Shown piece after piece: positions 14,859 through 14,866 of a DNA stretch of 14,866 nucleotides. The position numbers were made by a program, and so were the translations under genes. Within the stretch, counting starts at the first letter, position 1. The number at the start of each line of letters is the position of its first letter. The notes beneath the pieces are model-generated. The model saw only the letters and a program-made list of their open reading frames with translations, ran no database searches and was not told the DNA's origin. The DNA comes from CALKZN01 sp964633815 (GTDB lineage: Bacteria; Pseudomonadota; Gammaproteobacteria; Arenicellales; Arenicellaceae): the NCBI GenBank assembly GCA_964633815.1, contig CAZWHW010000035.1, positions 1 to 14,866 of the forward strand, in the 5' to 3' direction.

Positions 14859-14866
14859 AAGCTCTA
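14855..14866 (+). CDS. Start of the next gene of the tctA operon (partial, unidentified)
   Basis: An ATG at 14855 overlaps the tctA stop codon in the ATGA arrangement typical of coupled genes. It is preceded at good distance by AGAGGA (14843-14848). Only four codons, MKAL, are in the window. It could be a TctC or TctB partner or a catabolic enzyme; the sequence does not tell. Confidence 0.6.

Overview
The window is the ancestral tuf - tRNA-Trp - secE - nusG - rplK - rplA - rplJ - rplL - rpoB - rpoC block of a proteobacterium, followed by a small accessory locus. Gene order, a tRNA-Trp between tuf and secE, RpoB and RpoC of 1359 and 1431 residues, and active-site and zinc-site numbering almost identical to E. 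coli point to a gammaproteobacterium. The DNA is AT-rich and codon use favours A/T third positions. I cannot name a genus; the sequence is not obviously enterobacterial, Pseudomonas or Acinetobacter.

Layout. Bases 1-55 are the end of an EF-Tu gene, followed by a rho-independent terminator. A tRNA-Trp gene (194-269) and a candidate promoter precede secE and nusG (362-1315). The ribosomal stalk and L1-arm genes rplK, rplA, rplJ and rplL occupy 1409-3736. The leader of rplK can fold into a copy of the L1 binding site of 23S rRNA, and a 239-base leader with helices precedes rplJ. Between rplL and rpoB lie a strong attenuator-type hairpin with a U tail and, directly behind it, a perfect 12-bp hairpin that could be an RNase III site. 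rpoB (3931-8010) and rpoC (8036-12331) end at a symmetrical terminator (12354-12383). This terminator also serves the convergent gene on the other strand.

Right of the terminator the str operon (rpsL-rpsG-fusA), which follows rpoC in many gammaproteobacteria, is absent. Instead there is a GntR/HutC-type repressor gene (12389-13108, minus strand). It is divergent from a TctA-type tricarboxylate carrier gene (13341-14858), which overlaps the start codon of a further gene cut off by the window edge. The very AT-rich divergent spacer contains a perfect 16-bp palindrome, the best candidate operator for the repressor.

Functionally, the left 12.3 kb supplies protein export (SecE), transcription elongation (NusG), ribosomal GTPase-centre and L1-stalk proteins, and the two large RNA polymerase subunits. 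The visible RNA structures fit the known translational feedback by L1 and by L10-L12, and the known partial uncoupling of rpoBC from the ribosomal genes. The right end looks like an inducible carboxylate uptake operon. I found no CRISPR array, insertion sequence, prophage or unrecognised multi-gene system; most of the window is conserved housekeeping DNA.
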